Positions 1 through 10,737 of a DNA stretch of 64,000 nt are shown here, piece by piece. Within the stretch, counting starts at the first letter, position 1. Every line of letters begins with the position of its first letter. Source of the DNA: Ricinus communis (taxonomy: Eukaryota; Streptophyta; Magnoliopsida; Malpighiales; Euphorbiaceae). The stretch lies in contig NC_063256.1 of NCBI RefSeq assembly GCF_019578655.1, positions 31,296,342 to 31,360,341 of the forward strand, given 5' to 3'. Both the position numbers and the translations under genes were made by a program. Below the pieces are notes generated by a model that made no database searches, was not told the DNA's origin, and saw only the letters and a list, made by a program, of their open reading frames with translations.

Positions 1-126
1 TAGAAGGCTAAGTTATTGGAAGTCTTGAGAAGGAGGCAGAGGGCAATAGCTTGGAAGATTGCAGATATAAAGGGAATCAATCCTTCTTTTTGCACACATA
101 AGATTCTCATGGAAGAATAGTTCAAA

Positions 127-545
127 ATAATGGTGCAACCTCAAAGGCGTCTCAATCCTAACATGAAGAAAGTAGTGAAGAAGGAGGTGATTAAACTTCT
201 TGATGTCAGGATTATCTATCCCATTTTGGACAATTCTTGGGTAAGCCTAGTACAAGTAGTGCCAAAGAAGGGAGGCATGATAGTTGTGGTAAATGAAAAT
301 TATGAGCTTATCCCAACAAGAGCTATAACAAGATGGAGATTGTGCATCGATTATAGGAAGCTAAATAATACCATGAGAAAATATCATTTCCCTTTACCAT
401 TCATTGATCAAATGCTAGAGAGATTGTTAAGGCATGAGTACTACTATTTTCTGGATGGTTTATCGAGATATTTTTAAATTCTAATAGCACTTGAGGACTA
501 GGAGAAGACTACATTCACACGCCCCTACGGGACCTTTGCATATAG
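127..545 (+). pseudogene. Athila reverse transcriptase, fragment
   Basis: This would be the polymerase that copies element RNA into DNA. The longest open stretch runs from 130 to the stop at 477 and covers the RT fingers and start of the palm: a PHMKKVVKKEV-like opening, VPKKGG, then CIDYRKLNN and FPLPFIDQMLERL. After the stop the reading resumes weakly with [11 protein letters not shown] near 515-545. The catalytic YxDD box, the rest of RT and all of RNase H are missing because sequence near 545 jumps straight into integrase. Upstream (1-126) there is weaker pre-RT sequence, also with stops. The protein cannot be functional. The family call is firm. Confidence 0.88.
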
Positions 546-547
546 AA

Positions 548-1268
548 GAAGGCCATTATTAATGATAGGAGTACGCACTTTTATAATTCTCAGCTAGAAA
601 AAGTATTAAAAAGGGTGGGAGTCACGCATAAATTTGCCACCTCTTATCACCCTCAAATTAATGTTCAAGTAGAGAGTACCAATAGAGAGTTGAAAAGAAT
701 CCTTAAGAAAATTGTAGATCAATCTAGGAATGACTGGTCCATTAAACTGGATGATGCTATGTGGGCATATAGGACTGCGTTCAAAATAACCCTAAGGATT
801 ACACCTTATAGATTAGTCTATGGAAAATCTTGTCATCTACCTATTGAAATTGAGCACAAAGCTTTTTGGGCAATTAAATAAGTTAAGATTGATCTAGCTA
901 GTGCAGGTTTGAAGAGAAAATTGAAGTTTAATGAATTGGATGAATGGAGGCTGCATGCATATGAGAATGCCCGTCTAACCAAGGAGCGCACGAAGAGGTG
1001 GCATGATGCTAGGATTAAGCCAAGGAGAGGGTTTCAAGTTGGAGATCAGGTGCTTTTATTTAACTCAAGACTTCGACTTTTTTCAAGTAAGTTAAAGTCA
1101 CGTTGGTCAGGCATATTTGTTATTAAGTAAGTGTTTCCATATGGGACAATTGAATTAACTCATCCTAAAAAAGGGGATTATAAAGTTAATGGTCATAGGT
1201 TAAAACCATATTTTAGAGGAGAGTTTGAGTCAGAAAAAGAAGTGTTACAACTTCTCGAATCAAGGTGA
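548..1268 (+). pseudogene. Athila integrase, C-terminal half
   Basis: Integrase inserts the cDNA into the chromosome. What remains starts late in the catalytic core: near 600-700 the reading gives a SYHPQ motif and then the core glutamate in VESTNRE, followed by WAYRTAFK and TPYRLVYGK, typical of gypsy integrases. After a stop at about 881 the C-terminal region continues (ENARLTKERTKRWHD, FQVGDQVLLFNSRL, SRWSGIFVIK) to a second stop near 1130, then the Athila tail GDYKVNGHRLKPYFRGEFE to about 1250. The zinc-binding N-terminus and the first catalytic aspartate are absent. The three open segments stay close to one frame, so loss looks recent relative to the RT deletion, but it is still a pseudogene. 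Confidence 0.88.
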
Positions 1269-1721
1269 GTTGGTATGAATTTCTAGCTAACAGGACGTTA
1301 AAGAAGCACTAGGTATGGGGCAACCTACTATTTCCTTTTTGATTTATTTTACTATTATTTTCATTCTTGTTTTATCATGTTTCTATTATTATTATTCTCT
1401 CTTTCTTTTGTTTTAGGAATAAGAATTTAAGCCCATTGGGTTTTAGTTTAGCCTTTCATGGTGTTTGAACCATCTTAGCTTAATTAAGGCCCATCAGGTG
1501 TTAAAGTCCTAGTTAATTAGGATTAATTTAGTTGTTGTATTAAAGTTGTCTTTATTCTCCTTTTCTTTAAGGAATAAGAGTTTAGTTTTACTAGAATCCT
1601 GATATTATTCCAATAAGCATTATCAACCCAATTAGGACTATAATTCTTAGGAGTTGCTCTATTAATAGGACGTCTTCTATTATCCCTACACTATTTTTCA
1701 TTCTTCCTCTCTCCATTAACC
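1269..1721 (+). other. Athila non-coding spacer after pol
   Basis: AT-rich sequence with no supported ORF. It ends in a pyrimidine-rich stretch (about 1689-1715) just before the ATG at 1722, which looks like a leader for the following small ORF. Confidence 0.5.
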
Positions 1722-2297
1722 ATGAGCACTCAAGAAAATATAGTTCATTATGTTCCTTCTTCACCTTCACCTTCACCTTCACCATCACCACTTAAATCTA
1801 GGTGTAGATACGATCATCCATACCACACCCAAATAAGATTGTGAAGTGGGATTTTCCATTACCTCGCTCATCATCTCCTAGAAGATGGATACCATTCTAT
1901 AAGAAAAGGAGGCCATGGGATCCAAGACCCAAGGAGTTTACTGCCATATTAGCTTATCAAAGGCCATACCCTAAAATCGATGAACCAGTTTACACCTTGG
2001 ATGAAATAGTGGAGAATAAGCATCGTGAAAGAGCTTTCCAAGAAAGATATCCTTATAGAAGATTACACCACGGATGAGGATGCAAATTTTGATGCAAGTA
2101 TAGAGAGTGATCCTAGTAAACCTAGTGATTAGGAAGGTAAAGCAACATCCCCACCTACTCCAAAACCTCGGGGTTGTCCCAGGAAGCTAGTTCGTGTTAT
2201 CTCAACACCTAAGAGGGGATGAGGATGTCCAAAGAAAGTTCAACAACCCCCTAAGGTTAAGAGAGGGAGAGGGCAACCAAAGAAGCCATTAGAATAG
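1722..2297 (+). pseudogene. Small AT-hook ORF carried by the Athila element
   Basis: I do not recognise this as a named gene. From the ATG at 1722 the reading begins MSTQENIVHYVPSS and runs into a Ser-Pro repeat encoded by a (TCACCT)n tract at about 1759-1790. One frame change near 1835 leads into a Trp/Pro/Arg-rich segment (FPLPRSSSPRRW, FYKKRRPWDPRPKE). A second near 2040 leads into an acidic stretch (EDYTTDEDANFD), a stop near 2130, then three AT-hook-like cores: RGCPRKL, a GCPKK preceded by a stop, and KRGRGQPKK, before the terminator at 2295-2297. In total this is about 190 codons. AT-hooks bind AT-rich minor groove, so a chromatin- or nucleus-directed role is possible, but that is inference. 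It sits between integrase and the env-like ORF, where most Athila elements have no separate gene. Confidence 0.55.
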
Positions 2298-2559
2298 ATT
2301 TTTGATCTTTTAGTACTAGTACTAAACTAGTTTTGCTAGTTAGTTTATTGGTCTTAGTTTTTGTTTAGGGTTTAAAGTCGATTTGTCTTAATATTGGTTA
2401 GTTTTTTTTATGTTTTTTATCAATTCAATTCAATTTCTTTCGAATTTCAATTGAGTTTTATGCATGTTTGTATGGTTTATTTGATTTGTAAACATTACGA
2501 TGAGTGAATGAGGAATAAAGGAGTTGATTTCATAATTACACGCAAAGGCAGAATGAGGG

Positions 2560-2905
2560 ATTAACCTAAAATTCTACACCACATGGGAAGCCACACGGTC
2601 GTGTGACCTTCCCGTGTAGAATATAGGAAATTAGCTGAGAGGGTTCACATGCCACATGGGTAGGTGACATGCCTTTGTCCCCTCTCGTGTGGACTTGCCA
2701 TTACCACCCGAATCTAATGCATAACACACGGGGAGTCACATGCCCGTGTGCCCCTCCCGTGTAAGATCACCTAACACTCGCGTATCCTCATCCATCAAAC
2801 AAGGGGAGGTGACACGCTCGTATCCCTCTTGTGTGACTCAAACACTGATATGCAAGTAATGCCACATGGGGAGTCACACGCTCATGTGACCTTCTCGTGT
2901 GGACT
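2560..2905 (+). repeat. Array of CACACGG/CCGTGTG inverted-repeat units
   Basis: Five or six units, each with an ACACGGG-like arm and a CCCGTGTG-like arm about 20-30 bases apart, recur every 60-75 bases (around 2585, 2650, 2725, 2805, 2865). Each could fold as a hairpin. The same motif recurs in this element's LTR (about 6000-6260) and, in diverged form, in the LTRs of the two other Athila elements. It lies directly upstream of the env-like ORF leader. Confidence 0.75.
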
Positions 2906-2935
2906 CAAAAATCACATGATATTTAAATCCCCTCA

Positions 2936-3131
2936 TAATTTCTCTCTCCCATTCTTCACAAAACCCTAGCCGTCCATCCTTTCTTCTCTTTTTTCTCTAA
3001 TATCTCATAACTTCTTGTCCCCCCTTCTCCCTTCTTTGCTTACACACATTATTTCCCTTTCTTCCCATATTCTTTTTCTCTCGTCTCTATTCCTTTCATT
3101 CTTTTTCTATCCATTCTTCTTTCTCTTATCA
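2936..3131 (+). promoter_or_regulatory. Putative leader/internal promoter of the env-like ORF
   Basis: The sequence has a pyrimidine-rich run, an AAACCCTAGCC telo-box-like motif near 2961 and long TTCTCT tracts immediately before an ATG at 3132. This resembles plant 5' untranslated leaders of ribosome-associated genes. A separate transcript for the downstream ORF is inferred; no clear TATA box is assigned. Confidence 0.35.
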
Positions 3132-4561
3132 ATGGCACTAAAGAAGAATGCTTCTAAGAAGAGAACTCCCACCCAAATCCCAACCAAACATCCTAAGAGT
3201 GGGAGTTCTTCATCACAAATCCCTCCTCCGGCTGCCCCTTTGGTTTCTTTGATAGAAACCACCCATTCGTGCAATTCACAGATAACATCTCCCGAGCAAG
3301 GTTTGAGAATCTTGCCAACAAAAGATTTTTCCTAACCCATCACCTTGATTGGGATTTCATGGGGACTATTGTGTTTGAGGAGGAACTCAGAGGATGGGTC
3401 AACCAACCGGCATGGAAAAAGTTCTTCAAGATCTTAGAACTAGAATTTAGAGAGATCATTCTCGAATTCTTATGCACGCTTCACTTGAAGTAGGCCCGAA
3501 GATTAATCATACGGGTAAGATAATTAAATTGCGATTAGGTAGGGAATATTTTGATATGTCGGTGAATGAGTTCACGATTCTAATGCACATTTTAAATTCT
3601 TCTGCAATTGCACTCCAGAAGGAGTTTAGGAAAAATTGGTGCCAAATGCATCTTGTAATGTGACCTCTAAATCTAAGGATTCCGCTTTCTATTCCTTTCT
3701 CTTGCATTTCATGCACTTTTTATTGACTACCATAATTATGGGTAGAGGAGAGAGCGTGGGTCATTGCACTCAACAAGAGCTATTTTACATGATGCGTTTA
3801 GAGGAGGCTATTTGGTGCAACGTGGCTTGTTTTTGTTAGTATACTTGCTTGAGCAAGCAAAGAAATTTGACAAGGGGTGCTTGTGTGGTGGAATATACAT
3901 CACTAGGTTAGCCAAGAATTTATGGATTTTTGATGGACTCTCGGCAATGACACTGGATGGATTACCGAAGTTGATGGGTCTTGAAACTTTGTAACGTATG
4001 GACAAGGACAAGTACATTCTACCTAACATACCTCCACCTCAGGATGATTTCAATTTTGACCTGCCAACTAAGCCACCAGCATTCACTACCAATACTCCGG
4101 GTACGTCAGCCACTCCCCAAGGCAATAGGCCATCGTCTTCTTCTTTCTGTCCCCTGCCTTCTAGTGCTGAGCTTTATAAAGATGGATGGCCTATAATTTT
4201 GTGTGAACGGATACGGATCATAAGTCGATAGAATTTGAGTAGCATATTTGTAGATTGGCGATGCAATTGCATGGACTTCAATGCCAAGACAATAAGTTGC
4301 TCAATAATCAAGTTCAAATCATGGGGATGCTTTGGAATCAGTAGAAAATAATGCGCTGTCAACAAATGAACATGGACTAGCTTCAAAACTCAATGGTGCA
4401 CTACTGGCAGTTGCAAGGGTATATGCTCCACCGTGGCCTCCACTGAGTTTTTATCAGCCACATCAAGTGCAACCGGACGACAGAGTGGTTCATAATATTG
4501 ATTGTGATGATAGTGAGGAGGATGACGATGACGATGATGATGATGATGGCATGGCCAGCTG
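3132..4561 (+). pseudogene. Athila ORF1/env-like protein remnant
   Basis: The chosen start is the ATG at 3132, which opens MALKKNASKKRTPTQ after the pyrimidine leader. After a frame change near 3270 the conserved part appears: RARFENLANKRFFLTHHLDW, ELRGWVNQPAWKKFF and LEFREIILEFL, then LGREYFDMSVNEFTILM, then MGRGESVGHCTQQELFYM and CGGIYITRLAKNLWIFDG. This is the Athila ORF1 / 'putative plant transposon protein' type of domain, of unknown biochemical role and often called env-like when 3' of pol. The tail is Pro/Ser-rich and ends in a run of aspartates (about 4500-4550) before the stop near 4560. At least five frame changes break it. Confidence 0.75.
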
Positions 4562-5797
4562 AATGCCAAATTCTTTTTTTTTATGTCATTACATGTTTTG
4601 AACAATTTACTTGTTTGTTTTGTTTTGTTTTTTGTTTATTTTTTTAATGGTATTTTGCATTAGAAAAATTTTAATTCATTCATAATTTCAATTACTTATT
4701 TAAAATCCTTTCTTTCAGTTAATTTCGCAATAAATTTGTTTTCCAACTCTAGTGTGTTATTATGTTCTCCTATTATCTTTTTGTTTGCCATTGTGTTTAG
4801 CATGTATTAATAGAATAGATACCTAGTGGTTTTGGACTCAAAAATCAGGAATCTATTTCGACCTAAGGAAGCAATTCATTTCCCATTATTTCTTTCAGTT
4901 TTATAGACACATCGAGGACATTGAGTTCGATAAGTGTGGGGGAATTTGGATTTTTATTATTTTCTATTTGGAGTGATGGATTTCCTATAGGCTTATTGAA
5001 TTTAATTAATTACTTGTTATGATTTTCTTTCTATCGGATTTATAGGTTTACAATAATAAATGTGGTTAGTTATTAATTGAATTGTCATTTATTTGATTTT
5101 GGCTTTGGATTGAGAATTAAGTTTGGTATCCATGCTAGGGTTTTTGATTCATAGTGTTGCATTATCTTTATATCTTGAAACTTTAGTTATGTTTATGAGC
5201 ATTAAGTTTTCAAATTTCAATTAATTTGACGAGTAGACACATCCAATACCCCTTTGTACTCTCTTATTCTTTTGAGATATGAAAAAAAAACAACAAAAAC
5301 GATCCTAAGAATCCCTCACTCTATTTCACTTTTGAGAGTTTTTGGACTTGTGACTCTAGTTGAGTAATCGGGGGTTGGCATCACCAATGTCTACACTCAT
5401 GTCAAAAGGCTAAATGACAGTTTCGAATATGCGTGGATCTTTGAAAAAAGATATTAGCAATCGATTTTCATTAGAAACTGTTTTGTGCTTAGGGAAAAAT
5501 CTTTATCTTTATTTTCTTCAAAATTTTGGGTTAATTGGAAGGAATGCTCATTTTCCTAACTTTAGATTTCAAGGTTTTAATTTTCATAGCTTCCTATTAT
5601 AAGATTACCCTGGATGTTGGTATTTTTTTTTAAGGATCGACTATTGGCTAAGCAATTCTAGGTTACAATGATATGAATGATTAGCCTTGATATTATTTTA
5701 TATCTATTTGTTAGAGAGGGATTTTTTTTCATTTCTTTGTTTTTTGATTCTATTCAATTTGCTTGAGGATAAGCAATTGCTTAAGTGTAAGGGAATT
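4562..5797 (+). other. Athila 3' untranslated region with two polypurine-like tracts
   Basis: No gene is seen. GATAAGTGTGGGGGAATT at about 4929-4946 is a polypurine-like motif well upstream of the LTR. A second copy, AAGTGTAAGGGAATTT at about 5783-5798, directly precedes the LTR and is the likely plus-strand primer. Confidence 0.65.
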
Positions 5798-7193
5798 TGA
5801 TAAGTGCTACAAGCACTTACTTTTAAAGCTTGTTTTACCTCGTTTTCACCTAAAATTGAGTTTAATTTGTTTGTCAGACTTTGTTTTCGGTTTTTTTTTT
5901 AGGTATTTGCCAAGCTTGCTTGGTGAGAGGAAGTTTTAGTTTCAAAGTGCAAGAAAAATCAGCCAATGAGCACCTACCATCAAGGACAAGAGTGTCATAT
6001 GGGCATGACACGGGAAGAAGCTGTCCATGTCACTTTCCCGTGTGAAGGGTGAAAATGGCAGAATGATGGCTTGCATGACACCAAAGGCACACGTCCATGT
6101 GGCCTTCCCGTGTGGTTTGGTAAAAATGGTAGATTGCTCAAGGAATGACACGGGAAGAGGACACGCCCGCGTGGTCTTCCCGTATGGATAGAGAATATCT
6201 TCAAGAACGATTTCTGGTCAAAGACGCCACACGGCCGTGTGGTACCCGTGTGGCACCCGTGCCGTTCCTAAAAAGTACACTATTTAAGTGAATTTTTAGG
6301 GTTATTTTGGGGGAGTTCCATCATATTTTCGTTTCTAGAGAGAGAAACACTGAGAAACTTCATCTTTCTTTCATTTCTAGGATTTTGATTGGTATTTCTC
6401 AAGGAAGAACATCATTTTCCTTCATTGCTTTTAAAGATTGAGGATTCAAGATTGAAGATTTTCATTTCTACTCTTCTATGACTAGTTTGAGATCTTCTTC
6501 CCCTAATCTTTACTTCTTTATTATTATATCTAGGGACTAATTTTCTTGCTATTTGGATTTTGATGAATCCTAATATGTTTTGTATGGATTGGTTCAAAGC
6601 TAATGCAATTAATCTTTTCCATGAGTTGTATTTTCCCTTTGATTGCTTAATTATATATTTCAATTAAAAAGTCGACGTATTAATTAGGATTTATTTTCAT
6701 AAACTGATTAGAGATAACTTTTTATGATTAAGATACTAGAGATAGATCTACAAGATCCTTTGGTTCAATAGTTCCTTAATCTTAATGTATGACCTAAGTG
6801 AGTGGATTTGAGAAGAGATTCCTCTCCCTCCTCTTAAGATTTAGGAGTTTAATCACTTGAGAAAGGTTTAAATCTAATTTTTTGGAATGCCAACTCAACT
6901 CTTGATTTGAATTAATTGTTGTTTGTTTCATGAAATACTTAATTTATTGAGGGGATTCACTACCTAAATAGGCTTTAACCTTGTTAGGTTTACCAATTAT
7001 TTAAAATCTTTGTTTTCAAGATTGTTTTATTTTTAAATATTACTACACCCAAACAATATTTTGATTGCTAAACATTAGTATAGGATTGAAGGTAGTATTA
7101 ATAATTAGGTCCCTTGTGGAACGATACTCTTATTCATCATTATATTACTTGATACGATCGGTGCACTTTACCGTGTGCAAATAACACGCATCA
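5798..7193 (+). repeat. 3' LTR of the Athila element (1396 bp)
   Basis: It starts TGATAAGTGCTACAAGCACT directly after the polypurine tract and ends GCAAATAACACGCATCA at 7193, that is TG...CA. The U3 part holds ACACGGG/CCCGTGTG hairpin units (about 6000-6260) and a CTATTTAAG TATA-like motif near 6280. No second LTR is available for comparison. Confidence 0.85.
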
Positions 7194-7800
7194 ACCTTCG
7201 GATCACCAGTCCCGTTGAACTTGTTCCTCTCGGGCATTCTGAACTTGGCAAGCAGTTTGTCTTTACTTGTCAATACTAATTCCTCGAAATCATTGGTCGG
7301 GTCCAAGTCTTTGATTTCCAGCATGCCTTGCATCTTTTCAAGCCTGGCGCTTAAGCCACTCACGGCTTCATTAGTGGCAAGGGGTGTCTTCATTTTAGCT
7401 TGGTCCAGCACATACTCATCAAAATTCTAAAAATTCTAGGGCACTCCTCTTCTAGTAGGGTCTTTTGTATTAGCATTTGCAGCAGCAGTTTTAACGGCAA
7501 ACACAACTAGGTCAATAGCAATAGGGAGATTAGCTGGTGCAACCAGAGCAGTAGGTAGGGCTTGATTTATAGCTATATTCCAGCCAAAAGTTGTTAGAGT
7601 TTCTCATGAATTACACCCCTCAGCTCGTCAATGATAGCATTCTTGAGGATCTCAACATCTTGCTCATTAGCTCTCTTTCGTTGGCCATTTTGGTTGTAGC
7701 TTCATTAGAGATTTGATGCTTCGATCCTTTAAGGAGCTCTAATACAGTCTAGATTCCTGATGAAATTAGTAATCTCTCCCTCCTTCCACTATCTTATCCT
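7194..7800 (-). pseudogene. Tat gag, interrupted
   Basis: Gag is the structural protein that packages element RNA. The best stretch, 7411 down to 7194, reads EDLARLEKM-like then DFEELVLTSKDKLLAKFRMP and KFNGTGDPKV, the conserved Tat gag start of the capsid-like region also seen at 24265-24525. The reading then runs into Athila LTR sequence, so everything C-terminal is displaced out of the window. Between 7412 and 7800 only a degraded N-terminal part with stops can be followed. Confidence 0.8.
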
Positions 7801-8527
7801 CTCCAACCCAATATGGCTAAAAAATAAAAGGTTAATATGATGCATATAATGCATAAGATGCATGATTCACGTGTCATGCACATAGATAAAAGAAAAAGAA
7901 CTAACACACATTATATATAAATCATCTTTTCAACCTTATTACTCCCGCACATGGCTCATGTTGAGTCTTTCTCTCCTAGAACTTTTAGATCTAGACTTTT
8001 TATCAGCAGGGAATAGTAGGTCGGACATGCATGCAATAAGCTTTTAAAGTAGATACAACGGACAAGGTGATGTTTTTCAATATAAGTATAAAGCCTGCAT
8101 ATCTTGGGTCTAGAGTTTAATTCCACATACTCTTAGGCCAAGGCTTTCTAATATGTGGGCTTTAGGTACTTATAAGGAGAAACATCTCAAATAGCAAGCA
8201 ATATGGTTCCTAAGAAAGATTACTATTGCCATTACCATGAGTTGAGTCTTAGATAAGGATAAAAAGGCTTCCACAAGTAAAAAGTGTTCTTTCTTGGCTC
8301 GTCTCCCACTCAAGAGTTCATGCGATGAAGAAATTCACTCATTACTTGTCAGTGATGGTTAGCCAGTATCGCAACTTCAAGATTCAAGCGAAACCAAAGA
8401 ACCACTAAACGACGCCATCGGGGCTATAAGAACCAAAGTGCACAATGTGTAAAAGTATAGTGATGCAAGAATCACTCGTTAAATAATAAAATTAGAAACA
8501 AAGATGTACTAGAATTAGCTTCTCTTA

Positions 8528-8545
8528 TCCCCAGTAAAGTCACCA
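8528..8545 (-). other. Tat primer-binding site
   Basis: The minus strand reads TGGTGACTTTACTGGGGA three bases after the LTR. It is the same site as TGGCGACTCCACTAGGAA and TGGTGACTCCACTAGGGA in the other copies. By comparison with Ogre/Tat elements the primer would be a tRNA-Arg; that assignment is from memory of the lineage. Confidence 0.75.
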
Positions 8546-8548
8546 TTA

Positions 8549-10737
8549 TGGGCGGCGGTTTCGGGCGCACACCTAAGTGTCTTTAGTGACCACGACGTTG
8601 CAAGGCTTTTCAACCTAATCAGGAACACGCTAACAAATCACAGAGACTAGTGTGGAGATGGGAGTCACTACCCAGGTAATTCACTGGGACACTTTTATGA
8701 ATGAGTGATGTTTCTCGATTCCATAAGAAAGCTTATGCTACAAATCCATAGATGGATCCAAAAGTCAATTTTCCTATTTGTGTATCTTTGTCTTTAATTT
8801 TATTGTTTAACGTGCTATTCTCCATAAATACAATAGTTATATTTCTACACATCAAGCACTACAACATGTGAGGTCCACCTAAGTCTAACCCATTTTATTA
8901 ATCCCAGCCCATATTGAAAGTTATTAAACCAATTTACTAGTTAATTATGTACATGGCTTCCTAGTCTAGCCCAATTTAAAAATTACGCTTTGAATTCTAG
9001 CTTTTTAAACCTAAATAGACTACTTTTTATAATGAGGCCCAATTAGGTGATCTTAAATCTAATATGGTCCAATTAGCTTAACTAAAACATGGCAAAGTCT
9101 ACTAGTTCTATGTTGATTTTAGAGTTTAAGCCTAATTACCACTAATTTACCTAATAGACTACAATTTTCGTGTCAAGTCTAATTTTAAAGCCTACTGTCT
9201 ATATGTCCAGTTTTAATTAGATAATCATGCAATCATTTATTTGGCATGCCTCAAACTAAAGCAAAAAAGTAAAGTGTAGAAAGTAAATCTAGCTATTACA
9301 ATCCACTTACAACTAAGAAAATTGAAAAGAAAAAACCTAAAACTAAATACAGTACATAAACATCTTGTAAATATATCAAAAATCATAGGAATTAGGACTA
9401 GAAGGTGTACAGACAATCAACTTAGGGTATTGAGCCGAATCGGCTCTAGGGTTTTCCATGGTGGTTCTTCGATTTCTTGAGCATTTAGACGTCCTAGAGC
9501 CAGTTTTACATGCACAAAAGATCAAAAAATAATTAGGACCCAAAACAACAAAGCAAAAGAGATAAAAAAAGGTTAGATTTAATAAATAAAAAAACCCAAG
9601 GGAGTCATGCAAACCCTAGAAATAGTACTAACAATAAATCAAAATGACATAAAGAAATTACAAATCTAACAAGCAACCTTAATCATTTGACTTAATCAGA
9701 TCCAAAATCCAAAAGTTACATGTCAACATATTCAAATCTCTGTATGTTTTTATTAGATTCAATGGCCAACAGGTTCATATTATCATATTCAAGGCCAAAC
9801 AGTTTATAAGCATGTTAATTTATAAGGAATCCTATTCTAATCATTTAAAATGCATAAAAAATATTAAACCAAAAGAAAACCTAATAATATTTCTAAAACA
9901 TAAGGTAAAAGAATCAGTCTATAAAGATGGGACTGTTGATGGTGTTGAATTTCGGGATCCCTCGGTTGTCATTGTGGGATGTTGATCTTCAAGTCTTTGG
10001 AAATGAAAAGATTGTGGAATCAAATATTGGTTGAGAATCCAATTCTACTTTGAGGTTTCAAAAAAAAACTTTTATCGTTCTAAATGGGTTTCCAAATTTA
10101 GAGTTCTTTCTTAGTGGCTAGCTCTCTGTATATATCGATGTATCAATGTAGCTAAGAATACCTTGAGGAATGTCGCTAACCCTAGACCTAGGGTGTATCA
10201 TTCTATTTACAGGAGTAGGGTTTTAGAAAATCTTAAAGAAACAGATAAATAATTAATTTTTCAAAAAATAAACTATAATTATCGCTTCTCTTTATCAGAT
10301 TAATATAAAAAAAAGAAACTAAATATTTTATATTCAAATAATTATAAAGAAAATCCCAATAATTTTCATAAATATTTTTTAGCAACTTTTATTTTACACG
10401 TAAAACAGCGTCAGATTTTAGAAAATGGTCAATTGGTTCTGCACAAAGCCGATTCAGCTATACGCAGAGCCGATTAGCTCTACGAGGCAAAAGTTTCAAA
10501 AATTGATTATTTAGTCCTTGAATTTGTTAAAACTATCGTTTCACCCTTCAAACTTTATTTTTTCTATCAATTAGGTCCAAATTGATTCTAGATAAGTAAT
10601 TTGAAGTCCAATCATTTTGAACCTTTACTCGGATTTGCCTCTATTTAATCTCCTGAGACTCGAGAAAAGCAATAACTTTCATTATCGGGTTTTTCGCAAT
10701 TCCCTTGATATTTAGATCTAAAAAATGGGTGCTGACA
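8549..10737 (-). repeat. Tat 5' LTR (2189 bp)
   Basis: The minus strand starts TGTCAGCACCCATTTTTTAG and ends ACCGCCGCCCA. It matches the plus-strand LTRs at 15485, 33764 and 52802 in order and content, including AGCCGAT/ATCGGCT palindromic units. Confidence 0.88.

Larger units (their letters stand above)
1..7193 (+). mobile_element. Athila-lineage Ty3/gypsy retrotransposon, 5' end outside window
   Basis: Order seen: RT fragment, integrase C-terminal half, small AT-hook ORF, hairpin-rich spacer, env/ORF1-like ORF, 3' untranslated region, polypurine tract, LTR ending in CA at 7193. The RT and integrase wording (for example CIDYRKLNN, and a tail matching ELTHPKKGDYKVNGHRLKPY) is characteristic of Athila elements. 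The element is defective: RT is joined to integrase by a deletion and every coding part has stops or shifts. It lies in the gag region of a minus-strand Tat element that resumes at 7194. The 5' LTR and the left target-site copy lie outside the window, so the duplication cannot be checked. Confidence 0.9.
7194..10737 (-). mobile_element. Tat-lineage Ty3/gypsy element, 5' LTR, PBS and start of gag
   Basis: Read on the minus strand: LTR 10737 to 8549, PBS 8545 to 8528, a leader conserved with other Tat copies in this window, then gag, which is cut at 7194 by the Athila element. The rest of the element lies beyond the window. Confidence 0.88.

Noticed and set aside
4390..4605. Minus-strand His-rich ORF
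   Set aside because: It is the complement of the aspartate run at the end of the env-like ORF.
5942..6204. Overlapping minus-strand ORFs in the Athila LTR
   Set aside because: Both read through the ACACGGG/CCCGTGTG repeat units. The repetitive peptides are a by-product.
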